37,193 nucleotides of DNA from an uncultured Gammaproteobacteria bacterium (GCA_903853385.1 CAINTJ010000115.1:1-37193), one strand, 5' to 3'. Counted from the first letter of the stretch, positions 1-8,577 are shown. The notes: generated by a model not told the origin, from the sequence alone. A program made the numbers and translations.

Positions 1-1
1 C

Positions 2-304
2 CCCGGAACTGCACTGAAAAAAGATATCTTGATTGACGGCAAGTGCATAGGTGAAACTGCCCCCAATATGTTTTTTCACGAAGTAGTAAGGGGTGGTGAA
101 GAACATAAAATTTCAACTGAGTCAGAGTTTTCACCAAATATCATTTTTCTAAAAACGGAAAGCGGAAAAAACTACTTTGTGCAACAGAATATTAAAATTG
201 GAGTTTTTGTGGGTGGAGCAAGTTTAGAGGTAGTAAGTGAGGAAAAGGGTAAAAAAGATATAGAAAAATTGGAATTAGCGAAAAAAGGTAAGTGTGGAAA
301 ATAA
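2..304 (+). CDS. DUF2846-like protein, C-terminal part (integron cassette)
   Basis: The reading frame is open from the left edge to the stop at 302-304, so the visible 100 residues are the C-terminal part of a longer protein whose start lies outside the window. The internal ATG/TTG codons near 29 are not needed as starts. The pattern 'IDGKCIGETAPNMFFHEVV ... HKIS..SE ... GKNYFV.Q ... VVSEEKGKKDI' resembles DUF2846 proteins, which are usually small lipoproteins with a beta-sandwich-like domain of unknown role; any signal peptide would be outside the window. The base composition is clearly more AT-rich than the genes after 2 kb. An attC site begins directly after the stop, as expected for an integron gene cassette. 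The family assignment comes from pattern memory and is moderate. Confidence 0.6.
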   Translation, partial: PGTALKKDILIDGKCIGETAPNMFFHEVVRGGEEHKISTESEFSPNIIFLKTESGKNYFVQQNIKIGVFVGGASLEVVSEEKGKKDIEKLELAKKGKCGK

Positions 305-434
305 CATAACAAGTCGCTCAAGCACCGCCACCTTCGGTGGCTGTATGCACTTTAAGTTGAAGTTTGCAGATTTTATGCGCAAATTATCGAAGCAAACTGC
401 AACTTAAAGTGTACCGCTTAGCTCGGCGTTGGAG
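305..434 (+). other. attC recombination site 1 (VCR-like, long)
   Basis: The site starts with CATAAC (305-310) and ends with a GTTGGAG core (428-434). The outer arms (around 308-323 and 416-430) are imperfectly complementary, as in integron attC sites. Inside are a 6-bp stem hairpin with a 3-nt loop (327-341) and a long inverted repeat in which 19 of 20 bases match (348-367 against 392-411). The length of about 130 bp is similar to the long attC sites of sedentary chromosomal integrons. It lies exactly between two same-strand cassette ORFs. Confidence 0.8.
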
Positions 435-440
435 CGCAAG

Positions 441-1049
441 ATGAATCCAGTGAATCCCCCTACGTCCAATGCTGATCTGTCAAATGGGTGGGAGTTGATT
501 GCAGACAGCTTTATAGAGAAAAGAAATCCAGGTATTGGGTTAGCTATTGTAAAAGCCTGGGCTGAATCACTTAAGCCGGGCGCAACAATTTTAGATATAG
601 GATGCGGGTTTGGTGTTGCATACTCTCAATTTCTGATAAATGCTGGATTCAAAGTTTGCGGAATCGACGCCTCTCCAACCTTGATAAAGGAATTTCAACG
701 AAGATTTCCGCAAACTGAAGCAGCATGCGAAGCTGCAGAAACATCAAGCTATTTTGGCAGAAGGTTTGATGGAGTTATAGCTATAGGGTTAATGTTTTTA
801 TTGCCAGAAGAGGCGCAATTGCAAGTATTGCAGAAAGTTGCGCGCGCATTAAATCCCCATGGTAAATTTTTATTTACATCGCCTCTTCAAGTTTGCATAT
901 GGAAAGATATTTTGACTGGTCGCGAGTCGAAGTCCTTGGGCAAAGCGGTTTACGTTCGAGCAATGTTAAAAGAAAAACTTTCGTTAGTAGGTGATTATTG
1001 TGATGAGGGTGGAAATCAATATTTTGATTTTGTCCACTCGGCTTCATAA
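441..1049 (+). CDS. Class I SAM-dependent methyltransferase (integron cassette)
   Basis: A 202-residue protein with a Rossmann-type methyltransferase fold. Motif I 'ILDIGCGFG' near residue 50 binds S-adenosylmethionine, and the acidic 'GIDAS' follows about 20 residues later at the end of strand 2. A later 'FDGVIAIGLMFLL' matches the motif IV region. The substrate cannot be told. I chose the ATG at 441 because the frame upstream to 429 lies inside the attC core site; cassette genes normally start just after it. AT-rich composition and attC sites on both sides (305-434 and 1135-1243) mark it as a mobile gene cassette. About 85 bp of non-coding sequence lies between the stop and the next attC. 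Confidence 0.8.
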   Translation: MNPVNPPTSNADLSNGWELIADSFIEKRNPGIGLAIVKAWAESLKPGATILDIGCGFGVAYSQFLINAGFKVCGIDASPTLIKEFQRRFPQTEAACEAAETSSYFGRRFDGVIAIGLMFLLPEEAQLQVLQKVARALNPHGKFLFTSPLQVCIWKDILTGRESKSLGKAVYVRAMLKEKLSLVGDYCDEGGNQYFDFVHSAS

Positions 1050-1134
1050 GTGGCACGGCAACGGGGCGCATGTACACTTGCGTAAAGGTCATTGATATGC
1101 CATTTTGCATTGACGCAATACAATGACTGCGGCC

Positions 1135-1243
1135 GCATAACAAAACGCCCAACAGCGGGCAAAGTATGCTGCCAAGCCTTTTGCAAAAGACGAAAAACCC
1201 ACGCTAACATAGTTTCTTTGGCGCCTTGCCGGGGGCGTTAGCC
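1135..1243 (+). other. attC recombination site 2
   Basis: The outer boxes are GCATAAC (1135-1141) and GTTAGCC (1237-1243). The next inner bases, ACGCCC near 1145-1150 and GGGGGCGT near 1231-1238, are complementary, giving the classic attC end structure. The site is about 109 bp long and sits between the methyltransferase gene and the following membrane-protein gene, in the same orientation as site 1. Confidence 0.85.
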
Positions 1244-1259
1244 CTGCTCAGGAGATCCA

Positions 1260-1814
1260 ATGAGTTCCGATGCAATATCTGTAGACGTCGATCGCAGTGA
1301 AACACACATTGCTGACTTGAAAAGCCCGGTCTTTTTCCCGGTCTCGCTCACTAAGCTGGTAGTGCTTTCAATCTGCACTTATGGCTGTTACGAGATCTAT
1401 TGGTTTTATCAGAACTGGTACTTGGTTAAGGGCCGTGAAAAATCCGGCATCATGCCGGTAGCGCGTTCACTTTTTTCATATTTTTACTGTTATCCGCTGT
1501 TCAGCAGAGTTACTGAATATGCCGCCAAGACCACCAGCCATATGCCGCCGCCGCCCGCTGGAATTCTTGCCGCCGGCTGGATTGTGACAACGCTGCTCTG
1601 GAAGCTTCCCTCCCCGTACTGGCTTGTGTCTTTTGCTGCGGTGCTATTCATGCTTCCAATCCAAATTTGCATTAATTCCATCAACGAAAAATTGGCACCT
1701 GAGCATGACCGCAATGTGCGATTTAGCGCCTGGAACATTGCCGCAGTAGTTGTCGGGGGATTAGTGCTTATTCTGGCGCTTATTGGAACCTTTCTTCCAG
1801 AGGAGCAGGTCTAA
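1260..1814 (+). CDS. Small membrane protein, DUF4234-like (integron cassette)
   Basis: A 184-residue protein with no certain function. The region around residues 24-55 ('FFPVSLTKLVVLSICTYG' followed by 'YWFYQNW') resembles the start of DUF4234-type membrane proteins. Hydrophobic stretches lie at about 30-50, 100-118, 120-138 and 160-178, so it is probably an inner-membrane protein with several spans. A Shine-Dalgarno-like AGGAG lies 5 bases before the ATG at 1260. It begins 16 bases after attC site 2, and its stop codon overlaps an attC-like GTCTAAC box (1809-1815), so it is the third cassette seen here. Family assignment is tentative; being membrane-bound and cassette-borne is well supported. 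Confidence 0.7.
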   Translation: MSSDAISVDVDRSETHIADLKSPVFFPVSLTKLVVLSICTYGCYEIYWFYQNWYLVKGREKSGIMPVARSLFSYFYCYPLFSRVTEYAAKTTSHMPPPPAGILAAGWIVTTLLWKLPSPYWLVSFAAVLFMLPIQICINSINEKLAPEHDRNVRFSAWNIAAVVVGGLVLILALIGTFLPEEQV

Positions 1815-1870
1815 CAAACAGTTCGAGTCGCCGTGTTGCGACTGGGACAGCAGTTCAGCTGCTGCCCCAA
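1809..1870 (+). other. Degenerate or truncated attC site at the array end
   Basis: A GTCTAAC box (1809-1815) overlaps the stop of the preceding gene. It is followed by a hairpin AGTCGC/GCGACT (1826-1831 with 1838-1843), extended by GTTC/GGAC (1821-1824 with 1845-1848), and a second hairpin CAGCAG/CTGCTG with GGG/CCC flanks (1844-1867). No partner GTTRRRY core was found in the next 100 bases. I read it as a damaged last attC where the array meets the chromosome. Confidence 0.45.
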
Positions 1871-1919
1871 GTAGGTGTCCGGTTTTATTGAACTACTACA
1901 ATATGGCCTGCAAGTTCAT

Positions 1920-2135
1920 ATGAATAAAATTAATCCCAACAAATTGCTCAACAGTAAATGGACCGCGGTGACGCCGAGTAACAAAGAAAAACACTTCCTG
2001 GTTTCAGAAATCGAGTTTGATGAAGAAGGCGTGGTGCTTGCCTGCTGCCTAGAAGCGGTTATGTCAAAACGCGTAATGCCGATCAATTGGCAAGATCTAA
2101 AAGATGACAGCAGATGGGTGCATGGTTGGCAATAA
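1920..2135 (+). CDS. TIGR02450 family Trp-rich small protein
   Basis: A 71-residue protein. The pattern 'INPNKLLNSKWTAV.P..KEKHFLV' then 'LEAV.SKR' and a final 'LKDDSRW.HGW' is that of the small conserved tryptophan-rich family TIGR02450, whose function is unknown. I chose the ATG at 1920 because family members begin 'MN(K/R)INP.KLL'; the upstream GTG at 1875 would add residues not expected in the family. The ribosome binding site is weak. It follows the broken attC and has no attC of its own, so it is probably the first ordinary chromosomal gene after the cassette array. Cytoplasmic location is likely, as no signal or membrane segment is seen. Confidence 0.8.
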   Translation: MNKINPNKLLNSKWTAVTPSNKEKHFLVSEIEFDEEGVVLACCLEAVMSKRVMPINWQDLKDDSRWVHGWQ

Positions 2136-2167
2136 CAGCAATACGGTTAACCGGGAGCAAGCGCTCA

Positions 2168-2530
2168 ATGTACGTTAACACCTATGTCCTCAGCGTTCCT
2201 GAACACAAGAAGGACGCGTATGTCCGCCTGGCCACAATCTTTGCCGATGTTGCCAAGGATTTCGGGGCGCTGGAGATTTTCGAAAATTGGGAGCTTGAAG
2301 TGCCGGACGGGGAACACACCGATTATCGCAAGGCGGTCAAAGCCGAGCCGGGCGAGAAGATCGTGTTGTCCTGGGTCATTTGGCCAGACCGGGACACTGG
2401 CGCCCGGGCACATAAGGGCATGTTTGCCGATCAGCGCCTGGCAGCATTCGGCGAGCTGCCGTTTGATAGCAAGCGCATGATAGTTGGCGGTTTTGAGCCC
2501 ATCCTCGCCTACCGGCAGGCCAAGGATTAA
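2168..2530 (+). CDS. DUF1428 family protein
   Basis: A 120-residue soluble protein starting at the ATG at 2168, with GGGAG about 10 bases upstream. The pattern 'YVNTYVLSVPEHKKDAY' at the start, 'ALEIFENW' near residue 40, 'VLSWVIWPDR' near 70 and 'FDSKRMI.GGFEPI' near the end is typical of DUF1428 (YbaA-like) proteins, which have a dimeric alpha-beta barrel-like fold. The biochemical role is unknown in the family. The longer frame from 2114 overlaps the preceding gene and lacks family similarity, so it was not used. A bidirectional terminator follows at 2585-2614. Confidence 0.85.
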   Translation: MYVNTYVLSVPEHKKDAYVRLATIFADVAKDFGALEIFENWELEVPDGEHTDYRKAVKAEPGEKIVLSWVIWPDRDTGARAHKGMFADQRLAAFGELPFDSKRMIVGGFEPILAYRQAKD

Positions 2531-2584
2531 CCAGGAACCAGCTGTCTGCCGGAATTGATTAATGAATTGCCAGTGAGCGTGCAC

Positions 2585-2614
2585 AAAAAAGCCCGCAAAA
2601 ATGCGGGCTTTTTT
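2585..2614. terminator. Bidirectional intrinsic terminator
   Basis: The hairpin GCCCGCA/TGCGGGC with an AAAA loop is flanked by a run of A on the left and T on the right, so it works as a Rho-independent terminator on both strands. It lies between the convergent DUF1428 gene and ahcY. Confidence 0.9.
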
Positions 2615-2629
2615 GTGACTCCTTAGAGC

Positions 2630-4009
2630 TTAGTACTTGTAGCTGTCCGGCTTGAACGGACCAGTATTGGGGACGCCGATGTAGTCAGCTTGTGCCTTGT
2701 TGAGCCTGGTAACCACGCCACCAAAACCGGCCACCATGCAGGCGGCCACTTCTTCATCCAGTTTCTTCGGCAGTACTTCCACTGTCAGCAGCGACTTTTT
2801 CTTGGCAGCCGGCTGGTCAGCGTATTTGCGTTCCCACAAATACATTTGCGCCAGCACCTGGTTGGCGAACGAGCCGTCCATGATGCGGGACGGATGGCCA
2901 GTGGCATTGCCGAGGTTGATCAGGCGACCTTCTGACAACAGGATCAGATAGTCTTCGCTGCCGTCCTTGTTTTTGCCGCGGATGATGCGATGCACTTGCG
3001 GCTTCACTTCATCCCATTTCCAGTTTTTGCGCATGAAGGCGGTGTCGATTTCGTTGTCGAAGTGACCGATGTTGCACACTACCGAGCCGGACTTCATGGC
3101 TTTCAGCATGTGCTTGTCGCAAACGTCGACGTTGCCGGTGGCGGTAACGATCAGGTCAGTGTTGTCCAGCAGGGCCTTGTTGATATCGCCGGGTTTGCCG
3201 GTGTTGACGCCGTCTTTGTACGGGGAAACCACTTCGAAGCCGTCCATGCAGGCCTGCATCGCGCAGATCGGATCGATCTCGGTGATCTTCACGATCATGC
3301 CTTCCTGGCGCAAGCTCATCGCGGAACCCTTGCCGACGTCGCCGTAGCCCAGCACCAGTGCTTTCTTGCCGGCCAGCAGCATGTCAGTGCCGCGTTTGAT
3401 GCCGTCGTTCAAGCTGTGACGGCAACCGTATTTGTTGTCGTTCTTGCTCTTGGTGACCGCGTCGTTGACGTTGATGGCAGGCACTTTCAGTTCGCCTTTC
3501 TTCAGCATCTCATACAGGCGATGCACGCCAGTGGTGGTTTCTTCGGTGATGCCGTGGATTTTTTTCAGCATCTGCGGGTATTTCTTGTGCACCACGGAGG
3601 TAAGGTCGCCGCCGTCGTCGAGGATCATGTTGGCATCCCACGGCTTGCCGTTTTTCAGGATGGTCTGTTCCAGGCACCATTCATATTCTTCTTCACTTTC
3701 ACCTTTCCAGGCGAAGGTCGGAATGCCAACAGCGGCCATGGCGGCAGCAGCATGATCCTGGGTGGAGAAGATGTTGCAGGACGACCAGCGCAGTTCGGCA
3801 CCCAGCTCGCGCAGGGTTTCCATCAGCACGGCAGTCTGGATGGTCATATGAATACAACCCATGATGCGGGCATTTTTCAGCGGTTTGCTTTTGCCGTATT
3901 TTTTGCGCAGTGTCATCAGAGCAGGCATTTCGGCTTCAGCCAGCTGGATTTCCTTGCGGCCAAATCCGGCCAGGCCGATGTCGGCGACTTTGTAATCGGT
4001 GTTGCTCAT
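2630..4009 (-). CDS. ahcY: Adenosylhomocysteinase
   Basis: This cytoplasmic enzyme reversibly hydrolyses S-adenosylhomocysteine to adenosine and homocysteine, removing the inhibitory product of methylation. At 459 residues it has the usual bacterial length. Visible motifs: '[15 protein letters not shown]' at about 76-90 (substrate site), '[17 protein letters not shown]' near 177-194 with the catalytic lysine/aspartate region, the NAD-binding 'GYGDVGKG' at 221-228, and the C-terminal 'KPDSYKY' needed for NAD binding in the neighbouring subunit. It lies downstream of metK on the same strand with an 81-base gap holding an inverted repeat, so the two SAM-cycle genes probably share a transcript. 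No SAH riboswitch was recognised upstream. A terminator lies directly after it. Confidence 0.98.
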   Translation of the reverse strand: MSNTDYKVADIGLAGFGRKEIQLAEAEMPALMTLRKKYGKSKPLKNARIMGCIHMTIQTAVLMETLRELGAELRWSSCNIFSTQDHAAAAMAAVGIPTFAWKGESEEEYEWCLEQTILKNGKPWDANMILDDGGDLTSVVHKKYPQMLKKIHGITEETTTGVHRLYEMLKKGELKVPAINVNDAVTKSKNDNKYGCRHSLNDGIKRGTDMLLAGKKALVLGYGDVGKGSAMSLRQEGMIVKITEIDPICAMQACMDGFEVVSPYKDGVNTGKPGDINKALLDNTDLIVTATGNVDVCDKHMLKAMKSGSVVCNIGHFDNEIDTAFMRKNWKWDEVKPQVHRIIRGKNKDGSEDYLILLSEGRLINLGNATGHPSRIMDGSFANQVLAQMYLWERKYADQPAAKKKSLLTVEVLPKKLDEEVAACMVAGFGGVVTRLNKAQADYIGVPNTGPFKPDSYKY

Positions 4010-4042
4010 GGAAGGTACCTGAGAGTTGGAAAGGGAAGTGGA

Positions 4043-4083
4043 GTCAGAGTCACATTGCGCTGAGCAAATGTGACTCTGACCCC
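4043..4083. repeat. REPIN-like inverted repeat between metK and ahcY
   Basis: A perfect 14-base inverted repeat: GTCAGAGTCACATT (4043-4056) and its complement (4067-4080), followed by CCC. A diverged relative lies at 15530-15598 between pgk and fba. The 'GGGGTCAGAGTC' type of sequence is known as a repeat in proteobacteria that carry REP-associated tyrosine transposases; no such transposase is in this window. The hairpin would form in the metK-ahcY transcript. Confidence 0.75.
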
Positions 4084-4090
4084 GATTTGG

Positions 4091-5257
4091 TTACTTCTTG
4101 CCTTTGAGGCCGGCGTCGGAGCGCAGTGCTTCGGCACGATCGGTTTTCTCCCAGGAGAATTCCTTGCGGCCAAAATGGCCGTAGGAAGCAGTAGGGAGGT
4201 ACACAGGGCGCAGCAAATCCAGCATCTTGATGAGGCCGGCGGGTTTCAGTTCGAAATTGCCGCGTACCAGTTTGGTGATCTGCGAGTCCGGAATCTTGCC
4301 GGTGCCAAAGGTATCAACCAGGATGGAAGTGGGTTCAGCCACGCCGATGGCGTAGGAGAGTTGCACTTCGCACTTGGTGGCGATGCCGGAGGCCACGATG
4401 TTTTTGGCAATGTAGCGCGCCAGATAGGCCGCGGAACGGTCAACTTTGGAAGGATCCTTGCCGGAGAAGGCGCCGCCACCGTGACGGGCATAGCCGCCGT
4501 AGGTGTCAACGATGATCTTGCGGCCGGTCAGACCACAGTCACCGTAAGGGCCGCCCACTACAAAGCGGCCGGTCGGGTTGATATGGAACTTGGTCTTTTT
4601 GTCGATCCATTTGGCAGGAATCACCTTTTTGATGATTTCTTCCATGATGCCTTCGCGCAGATCCTTGTTTTTGACTTCTGCCGTGTGCTGGGTAGAGAGC
4701 ACGATCGCGTCGATCGAGTGTGGCCGGCCATCGACGTAGCGGAAAGTCAGCTGGCTTTTTGCATCAGGCAGCAGCCAGGGCAGCACTTTCTTTTTGCGCA
4801 TCTTGGCCTGTTGCTCTACCAGGCGGTGTGCATACTGGATCGGCGCAGGCATCAGCGTGTCGGTTTCATCGCAGGCGAAGCCGAACATCAGACCCTGGTC
4901 GCCGGCGCCTTGTTCCTTCTCTTTGGAAGAGTCGACACCCTGGCCGATGTCGCGTGATTGTTCGCCAATGGCATTCAATACAGCGCAGGTATTGCCGTCG
5001 AAGTATTTGCGTGAATCGTCATAGCCGATGTCACACACGACTTTACGGATGATTTTTTCGTAGTTGATATTAGCGGCAGTGGTGACCTCCCCTGCCACCA
5101 CGACCATGCCGGTTTTCACCAGCGTTTCCACCGCGACGCGCGATTTCGGATCCTGGGCCAGCAATGCATCCAATATGGCATCTGAAATCTGGTCACACAT
5201 TTTGTCGGGGTGACCTTCGGAAACGGACTCTGAAGTAAACAGTGTTGCTTCTGACAT
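4091..5257 (-). CDS. metK: S-adenosylmethionine synthetase
   Basis: The enzyme makes S-adenosylmethionine from methionine and ATP in the cytoplasm. At 388 residues it has the normal length. The N-terminal '[18 protein letters not shown]' carries the ATP-binding histidine-proline-aspartate. The signature '[10 protein letters not shown]' is seen near residues 117-126 and the second signature '[18 protein letters not shown]' near 265-283, with the phosphate-binding glycine-rich loop. The ATG at 5257 is preceded by GAAGG at a suitable distance. It is the first gene of a probable metK-ahcY operon and diverges from tkt across a 270-base promoter region. Confidence 0.98.
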   Translation of the reverse strand: MSEATLFTSESVSEGHPDKMCDQISDAILDALLAQDPKSRVAVETLVKTGMVVVAGEVTTAANINYEKIIRKVVCDIGYDDSRKYFDGNTCAVLNAIGEQSRDIGQGVDSSKEKEQGAGDQGLMFGFACDETDTLMPAPIQYAHRLVEQQAKMRKKKVLPWLLPDAKSQLTFRYVDGRPHSIDAIVLSTQHTAEVKNKDLREGIMEEIIKKVIPAKWIDKKTKFHINPTGRFVVGGPYGDCGLTGRKIIVDTYGGYARHGGGAFSGKDPSKVDRSAAYLARYIAKNIVASGIATKCEVQLSYAIGVAEPTSILVDTFGTGKIPDSQITKLVRGNFELKPAGLIKMLDLLRPVYLPTASYGHFGRKEFSWEKTDRAEALRSDAGLKGKK

Positions 5258-5369
5258 TGGTAATACCTTCTTTTTGGCTATTGTTAAGGTTTGGACTACC
5301 GGCTTGTTCAGTAGCGGGCCCTAGTTGTTTTGCGAATGGTCACCAGCGGGCTTTGGCTACAAGCGAGCG

Positions 5370-5399
5370 AATGTAGCACCCTCTTTATAGGCAAGGCAA
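5370..5399 (-). promoter_or_regulatory. Possible metK promoter
   Basis: On the minus strand TTGCCT (5394-5399) and TACATT (5370-5375) are separated by 18 bases, a plausible sigma-70 promoter about 105 bases before the metK start. A 6-bp stem hairpin (5356-5361 with 5372-5377) overlaps its start region. No known SAM riboswitch class was recognised in the leader. Confidence 0.4.
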
Positions 5400-5454
5400 A
5401 CCAGCAGAGAGCGACGGAAAAGCCGCGGGAATCCCCCAAAAAAACACGGGGCAA

Positions 5455-5468
5455 GTGGCAATTGCCAC
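5455..5468. promoter_or_regulatory. 14-bp perfect palindrome in the metK/tkt intergenic region
   Basis: GTGGCAATTGCCAC is a perfect 14-base palindrome 60 bases before the tkt start codon. Its position in a divergent promoter region suits an operator for a dimeric repressor or activator. The binding protein is not known. Confidence 0.35.
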
Positions 5469-5527
5469 AGGGCTGGGCGACAATAGCCGGCTTTGAAGCG
5501 ATAGCAGTGGTAGCGAGGAGAATCAGC

Positions 5528-7567
5528 ATGCCGGGTCCAATTACAAGAGCAACCGGAAGCGGGCGACTGGTAGAGCGCCAGGCCAGCAGGCGCGACTGTG
5601 CCAATGCCATCCGGGCGCTGAGCATGGACGCCGTGCAGAAAGCCAATTCCGGCCATCCGGGGGCACCGATGGGCATGGCCGATATCGCCGAAGTGCTCTG
5701 GAGTGACTACCTCAGCCACAGCCCGACCAGCCCACACTGGCCAAACCGTGACCGCTTCATCATGTCCAATGGCCATGGCTCGATGCTGGTCTATTCCTTG
5801 TTGCATCTCACCGGTTACGACCTCAGCATCGAAGACCTGAAGAACTTCCGTCAAATGCACTCGAAAACCCCGGGTCATCCCGAATTCGGCTACACCCCCG
5901 GCGTGGAAACCACCACCGGCCCGCTCGGCCAGGGTTTGGCCAATGCCGTGGGCATGGCAATAGCCGAACGCACACTGGCGGCCCAGTTCAATCGCCCCGA
6001 CTACGACATCATCGACCATTACACCTATGTGTTTGCCGGTGACGGCTGTCTGATGGAAGGCATCTCGCATGAAGTGTGCTCGCTGGCCGGCACCCTCAAG
6101 CTGGGCAAGCTGATCATGTTCTATGACGACAATGGCATCTCCATTGATGGCGAAGTGCATGAATGGTTTTCCGACAACACCGCCCAGCGGTTTGCAGCTT
6201 ATGGCTGGCAAGTGCTGCAAGTGGATGGCCATGATGCGGCCTCAATCAAGGCTGCCATTGAAGCGGCGCGCGCCAATACCGCCCAGCCCAGCATTTTGCT
6301 CTGCAAAACCATCATTGGCTTTGGCTCCCCCAACAAGCAGGGCAAGGAAAGCTGCCACGGCTCGCCACTGGGCGCTGACGAAATCCAGGCCACTCGTACC
6401 GCGCTGAACTGGCCGTATCCGCCATTTGAAGTGCCGGAAGCGATCTACCACACCTGGAATGCGCGTGAAAAAGGCTTTATTGCCGAGTCCGCCTGGAAAG
6501 AGCGTTTCACCGAATATGAAGAAGAACATCCCGATCTGGCGATGGAGCTGATCCGCCGCATCAAGCGCGAGTTCCATCATGATTTTGAACAGCATATGGA
6601 TGACTACATCAACGAGTGCCAGCACAAGGCGGAAAGCATCGCCAGTCGCAAGGCTTCGCAGAACTGCCTGGGCGCGTTCGGTCCATGGCTGCCGGAATTG
6701 CTCGGCGGTTCAGCCGACCTCACCGGCTCCAATTTGACCAACTGGAAAGGCAGCGTGCCGATCTCGCAAGATGCGGCCGGCAACTACATCTATTACGGCG
6801 TGCGTGAATTCGGCATGGCGGCAATCAACAATGGCATAGCGCTGCATGGCGGCTTCATTGCCTATGCTGGCACCTTCCTGGTGTTCATGGACTACATGCG
6901 CAATGCGGTACGCATGGCCGCGTTGATGAAACAACAGAGCATCTATGTGTTTACCCACGATTCGATCGGGCAGGGTGAAGATGGCCCCACCCACCAGCCG
7001 GTGGAGCAGGTAGCCACCTTGCGCGGCACCCCAAACATGACGGTGTGGCGTCCGGCCGACGCCACGGAAACTGCCGTGGCGTGGAAAGCGGCTTTGCTGA
7101 ATCGCAACGGTCCGACTGCGTTGATTCTGTCCCGGCAAAACCTGCCGGCCCTGGCACGCAGCCCGGAACAGGTTGCGCTGATCGCGCGTGGGGGCTATGT
7201 CTTGTGTGATTGCCAGGGCACCCCGGCCGTGATCGTAATCGCGACCGGTTCGGAAGTGGCTATTGCCTTGCAAGCAGTGCAAACACTGCAGGCAGCCGGC
7301 AAGGCCGTACGACTGGTGTCGATGCCATCCACCAGCGCCTTTGACCAGCAGCCGGCTGAGTGGAAGCAACAAGTGTTGCCGGCGTCTGTCAGCAAGCGGC
7401 TGGCGGTAGAAGCCGGTCATACCGACACTTGGTACAAATATGTAGGGCTCGACGGCAAAGTGATCGGGATGCAGACCTTTGGGGAATCTGCACCCGGCCC
7501 GGCAGTGCTGAAACATTTCGGTTTCACTGCCGAGCACATCGCGGCAGTTGTCGAGACACTGCTCTGA
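5528..7567 (+). CDS. tkt: Transketolase
   Basis: A thiamine-diphosphate enzyme that moves two-carbon units between sugar phosphates in the pentose phosphate pathway. The chosen product is 679 residues; E. coli TktA has 663. I chose the ATG at 5528 because GAGGAG lies a few bases upstream and the conserved N-terminus ('[15 protein letters not shown]', then '[17 protein letters not shown]') begins about 25 residues later; a longer frame exists but runs into the promoter region. 'GDGCLMEG' at 171-178 is the cofactor/Mg motif, '[11 protein letters not shown]' and 'REFGMAAI' belong to the central pyrimidine-binding domain, and 'HFGFT' is the typical C-terminal end. The stop codon overlaps the epd start. 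Confidence 0.97.
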   Translation: MPGPITRATGSGRLVERQASRRDCANAIRALSMDAVQKANSGHPGAPMGMADIAEVLWSDYLSHSPTSPHWPNRDRFIMSNGHGSMLVYSLLHLTGYDLSIEDLKNFRQMHSKTPGHPEFGYTPGVETTTGPLGQGLANAVGMAIAERTLAAQFNRPDYDIIDHYTYVFAGDGCLMEGISHEVCSLAGTLKLGKLIMFYDDNGISIDGEVHEWFSDNTAQRFAAYGWQVLQVDGHDAASIKAAIEAARANTAQPSILLCKTIIGFGSPNKQGKESCHGSPLGADEIQATRTALNWPYPPFEVPEAIYHTWNAREKGFIAESAWKERFTEYEEEHPDLAMELIRRIKREFHHDFEQHMDDYINECQHKAESIASRKASQNCLGAFGPWLPELLGGSADLTGSNLTNWKGSVPISQDAAGNYIYYGVREFGMAAINNGIALHGGFIAYAGTFLVFMDYMRNAVRMAALMKQQSIYVFTHDSIGQGEDGPTHQPVEQVATLRGTPNMTVWRPADATETAVAWKAALLNRNGPTALILSRQNLPALARSPEQVALIARGGYVLCDCQGTPAVIVIATGSEVAIALQAVQTLQAAGKAVRLVSMPSTSAFDQQPAEWKQQVLPASVSKRLAVEAGHTDTWYKYVGLDGKVIGMQTFGESAPGPAVLKHFGFTAEHIAAVVETLL

Positions 7568-8577
7568 GCTACCGGATCGCCATCAATGGTCTGGGCCGCA
7601 TCGGTCGCAGTGTGCTGCGGGCCTATTTCGAGCGGTCTGACCTGGATGGCATCGAGCTGGTAGCCCTCAACGAGCTGGCCGATATCCAGACGCTGGCGCA
7701 CCTGACCCGCTACGACAGCACGCACGGCAAATTTGCCGGCACGGTTGAAGTCCAGGGCACGTCATTACTGGTAAATGACCGGAGGCTTGCCGTATCCAAT
7801 ATTGCCGATTTGCACTTGCTGCCCTGGCAGCAGCATGGTGTGGATCTGGTAATGGAGTGCACCGGCACTTTCACCGACCGCACCCGTGCCGGCATTCATC
7901 TGCAGCGTGGCAGCCAGCGCGTGCTGTTCTCGCAGCCGGCCGCAGCTGATGTGGACGCCACTATTGTCTATGGCGTCAATCACCACACCCTGCAAGACTC
8001 GCATCGGATCATTTCCAATGCGTCTTGCACCACCAACTGCATCGTGCCGGTAATAGCGGCCTTGCATGAGAGCGTTGGCATTGAACATGGCGTGATTACC
8101 ACGATTCATTCGGCCATGAATGACCAGCCGGTGCTGGATGCCTATCATCACACCGATTTGCGCAAGACCCGCAGTGCGATGCACTCAATCATTCCGGTGG
8201 ATACCGGGCTGGCACGTGGCATTGATCGTCTGCTGCCAATGCTGGCTGGTCGCTTCCAGGCGCAGGCAATGCGGGTGCCGACCATGAATGTATCAGCCAT
8301 TGATCTGAGTGTGGTGGTACAAAAGCCGGTGGATCGGGATGTGATCAATCAACTGTTGCAGCAGGCGGCGCAGCAATATCCGGCAGGCGTGCTGGGTTGC
8401 ACGGACGAACCGCTGGCTTCCTGCGATTTCAATCATGATCCGCGTTCAGGCATTGTCGACCTCAGCCAAACCCGCGTCAGTGGCAAGAGCCTGGTTAAAG
8501 TGCTGGTGTGGTTCGACAACGAATGGGCCTTTGCCAACCGCATGCTGGATGTGGCCGGTTTGCTGAGCCGCTTATAG
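7564..8577 (+). CDS. epd: D-erythrose-4-phosphate dehydrogenase (CTG start)
   Basis: An NAD-dependent dehydrogenase of the GAPDH family that oxidises erythrose 4-phosphate to 4-phosphoerythronate, the first step of the DXP-dependent pyridoxal phosphate route. Epd rather than GapA is suggested by 'NELAD' near residue 35, '[13 protein letters not shown]' (catalytic Cys155), 'HSAMNDQPV' and the tkt neighbourhood. No ATG, GTG or TTG lies in frame near the conserved '[12 protein letters not shown]'; the nearest, a TTG at 7429, would add 45 unrelated residues from inside tkt. A CTG at 7564 gives a start four residues before 'IAING', matching family length (337 against 339), and it overlaps the tkt stop as CTGA. 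Translation is therefore probably coupled to tkt. A GAPDH with a broader substrate range is the alternative. Confidence 0.88.
   Translation: MSYRIAINGLGRIGRSVLRAYFERSDLDGIELVALNELADIQTLAHLTRYDSTHGKFAGTVEVQGTSLLVNDRRLAVSNIADLHLLPWQQHGVDLVMECTGTFTDRTRAGIHLQRGSQRVLFSQPAAADVDATIVYGVNHHTLQDSHRIISNASCTTNCIVPVIAALHESVGIEHGVITTIHSAMNDQPVLDAYHHTDLRKTRSAMHSIIPVDTGLARGIDRLLPMLAGRFQAQAMRVPTMNVSAIDLSVVVQKPVDRDVINQLLQQAAQQYPAGVLGCTDEPLASCDFNHDPRSGIVDLSQTRVSGKSLVKVLVWFDNEWAFANRMLDVAGLLSRL

Noticed and set aside
1835-1841. GTTGCGA as the missing right core of the third attC
   Set aside because: It lies only about 20 bases from the left box and inside a hairpin, too close for an attC site.
2990-4063. Long plus-strand frame of 357 codons opposite ahcY
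   Set aside because: It mirrors the well-conserved ahcY gene, is rich in histidine, phenylalanine and valine as expected of an antisense shadow, and matches no family.
4070-4957. Long plus-strand frame of 295 codons opposite metK
   Set aside because: Antisense shadow of metK in GC-rich sequence; no start signal or recognisable domain.
5258-5527. SAM or SAH riboswitch before metK
   Set aside because: Only short hairpins were seen; none of the conserved cores of known SAM or SAH riboswitches could be recognised.
5357-6232. Minus-strand frame of 291 codons opposite the start of tkt
   Set aside because: Shadow of the tkt coding frame; composition not protein-like.
7360-7563. Upstream ATG start for epd at 7360
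   Set aside because: It would add 68 residues read out of frame from tkt that resemble nothing in the GAPDH family.
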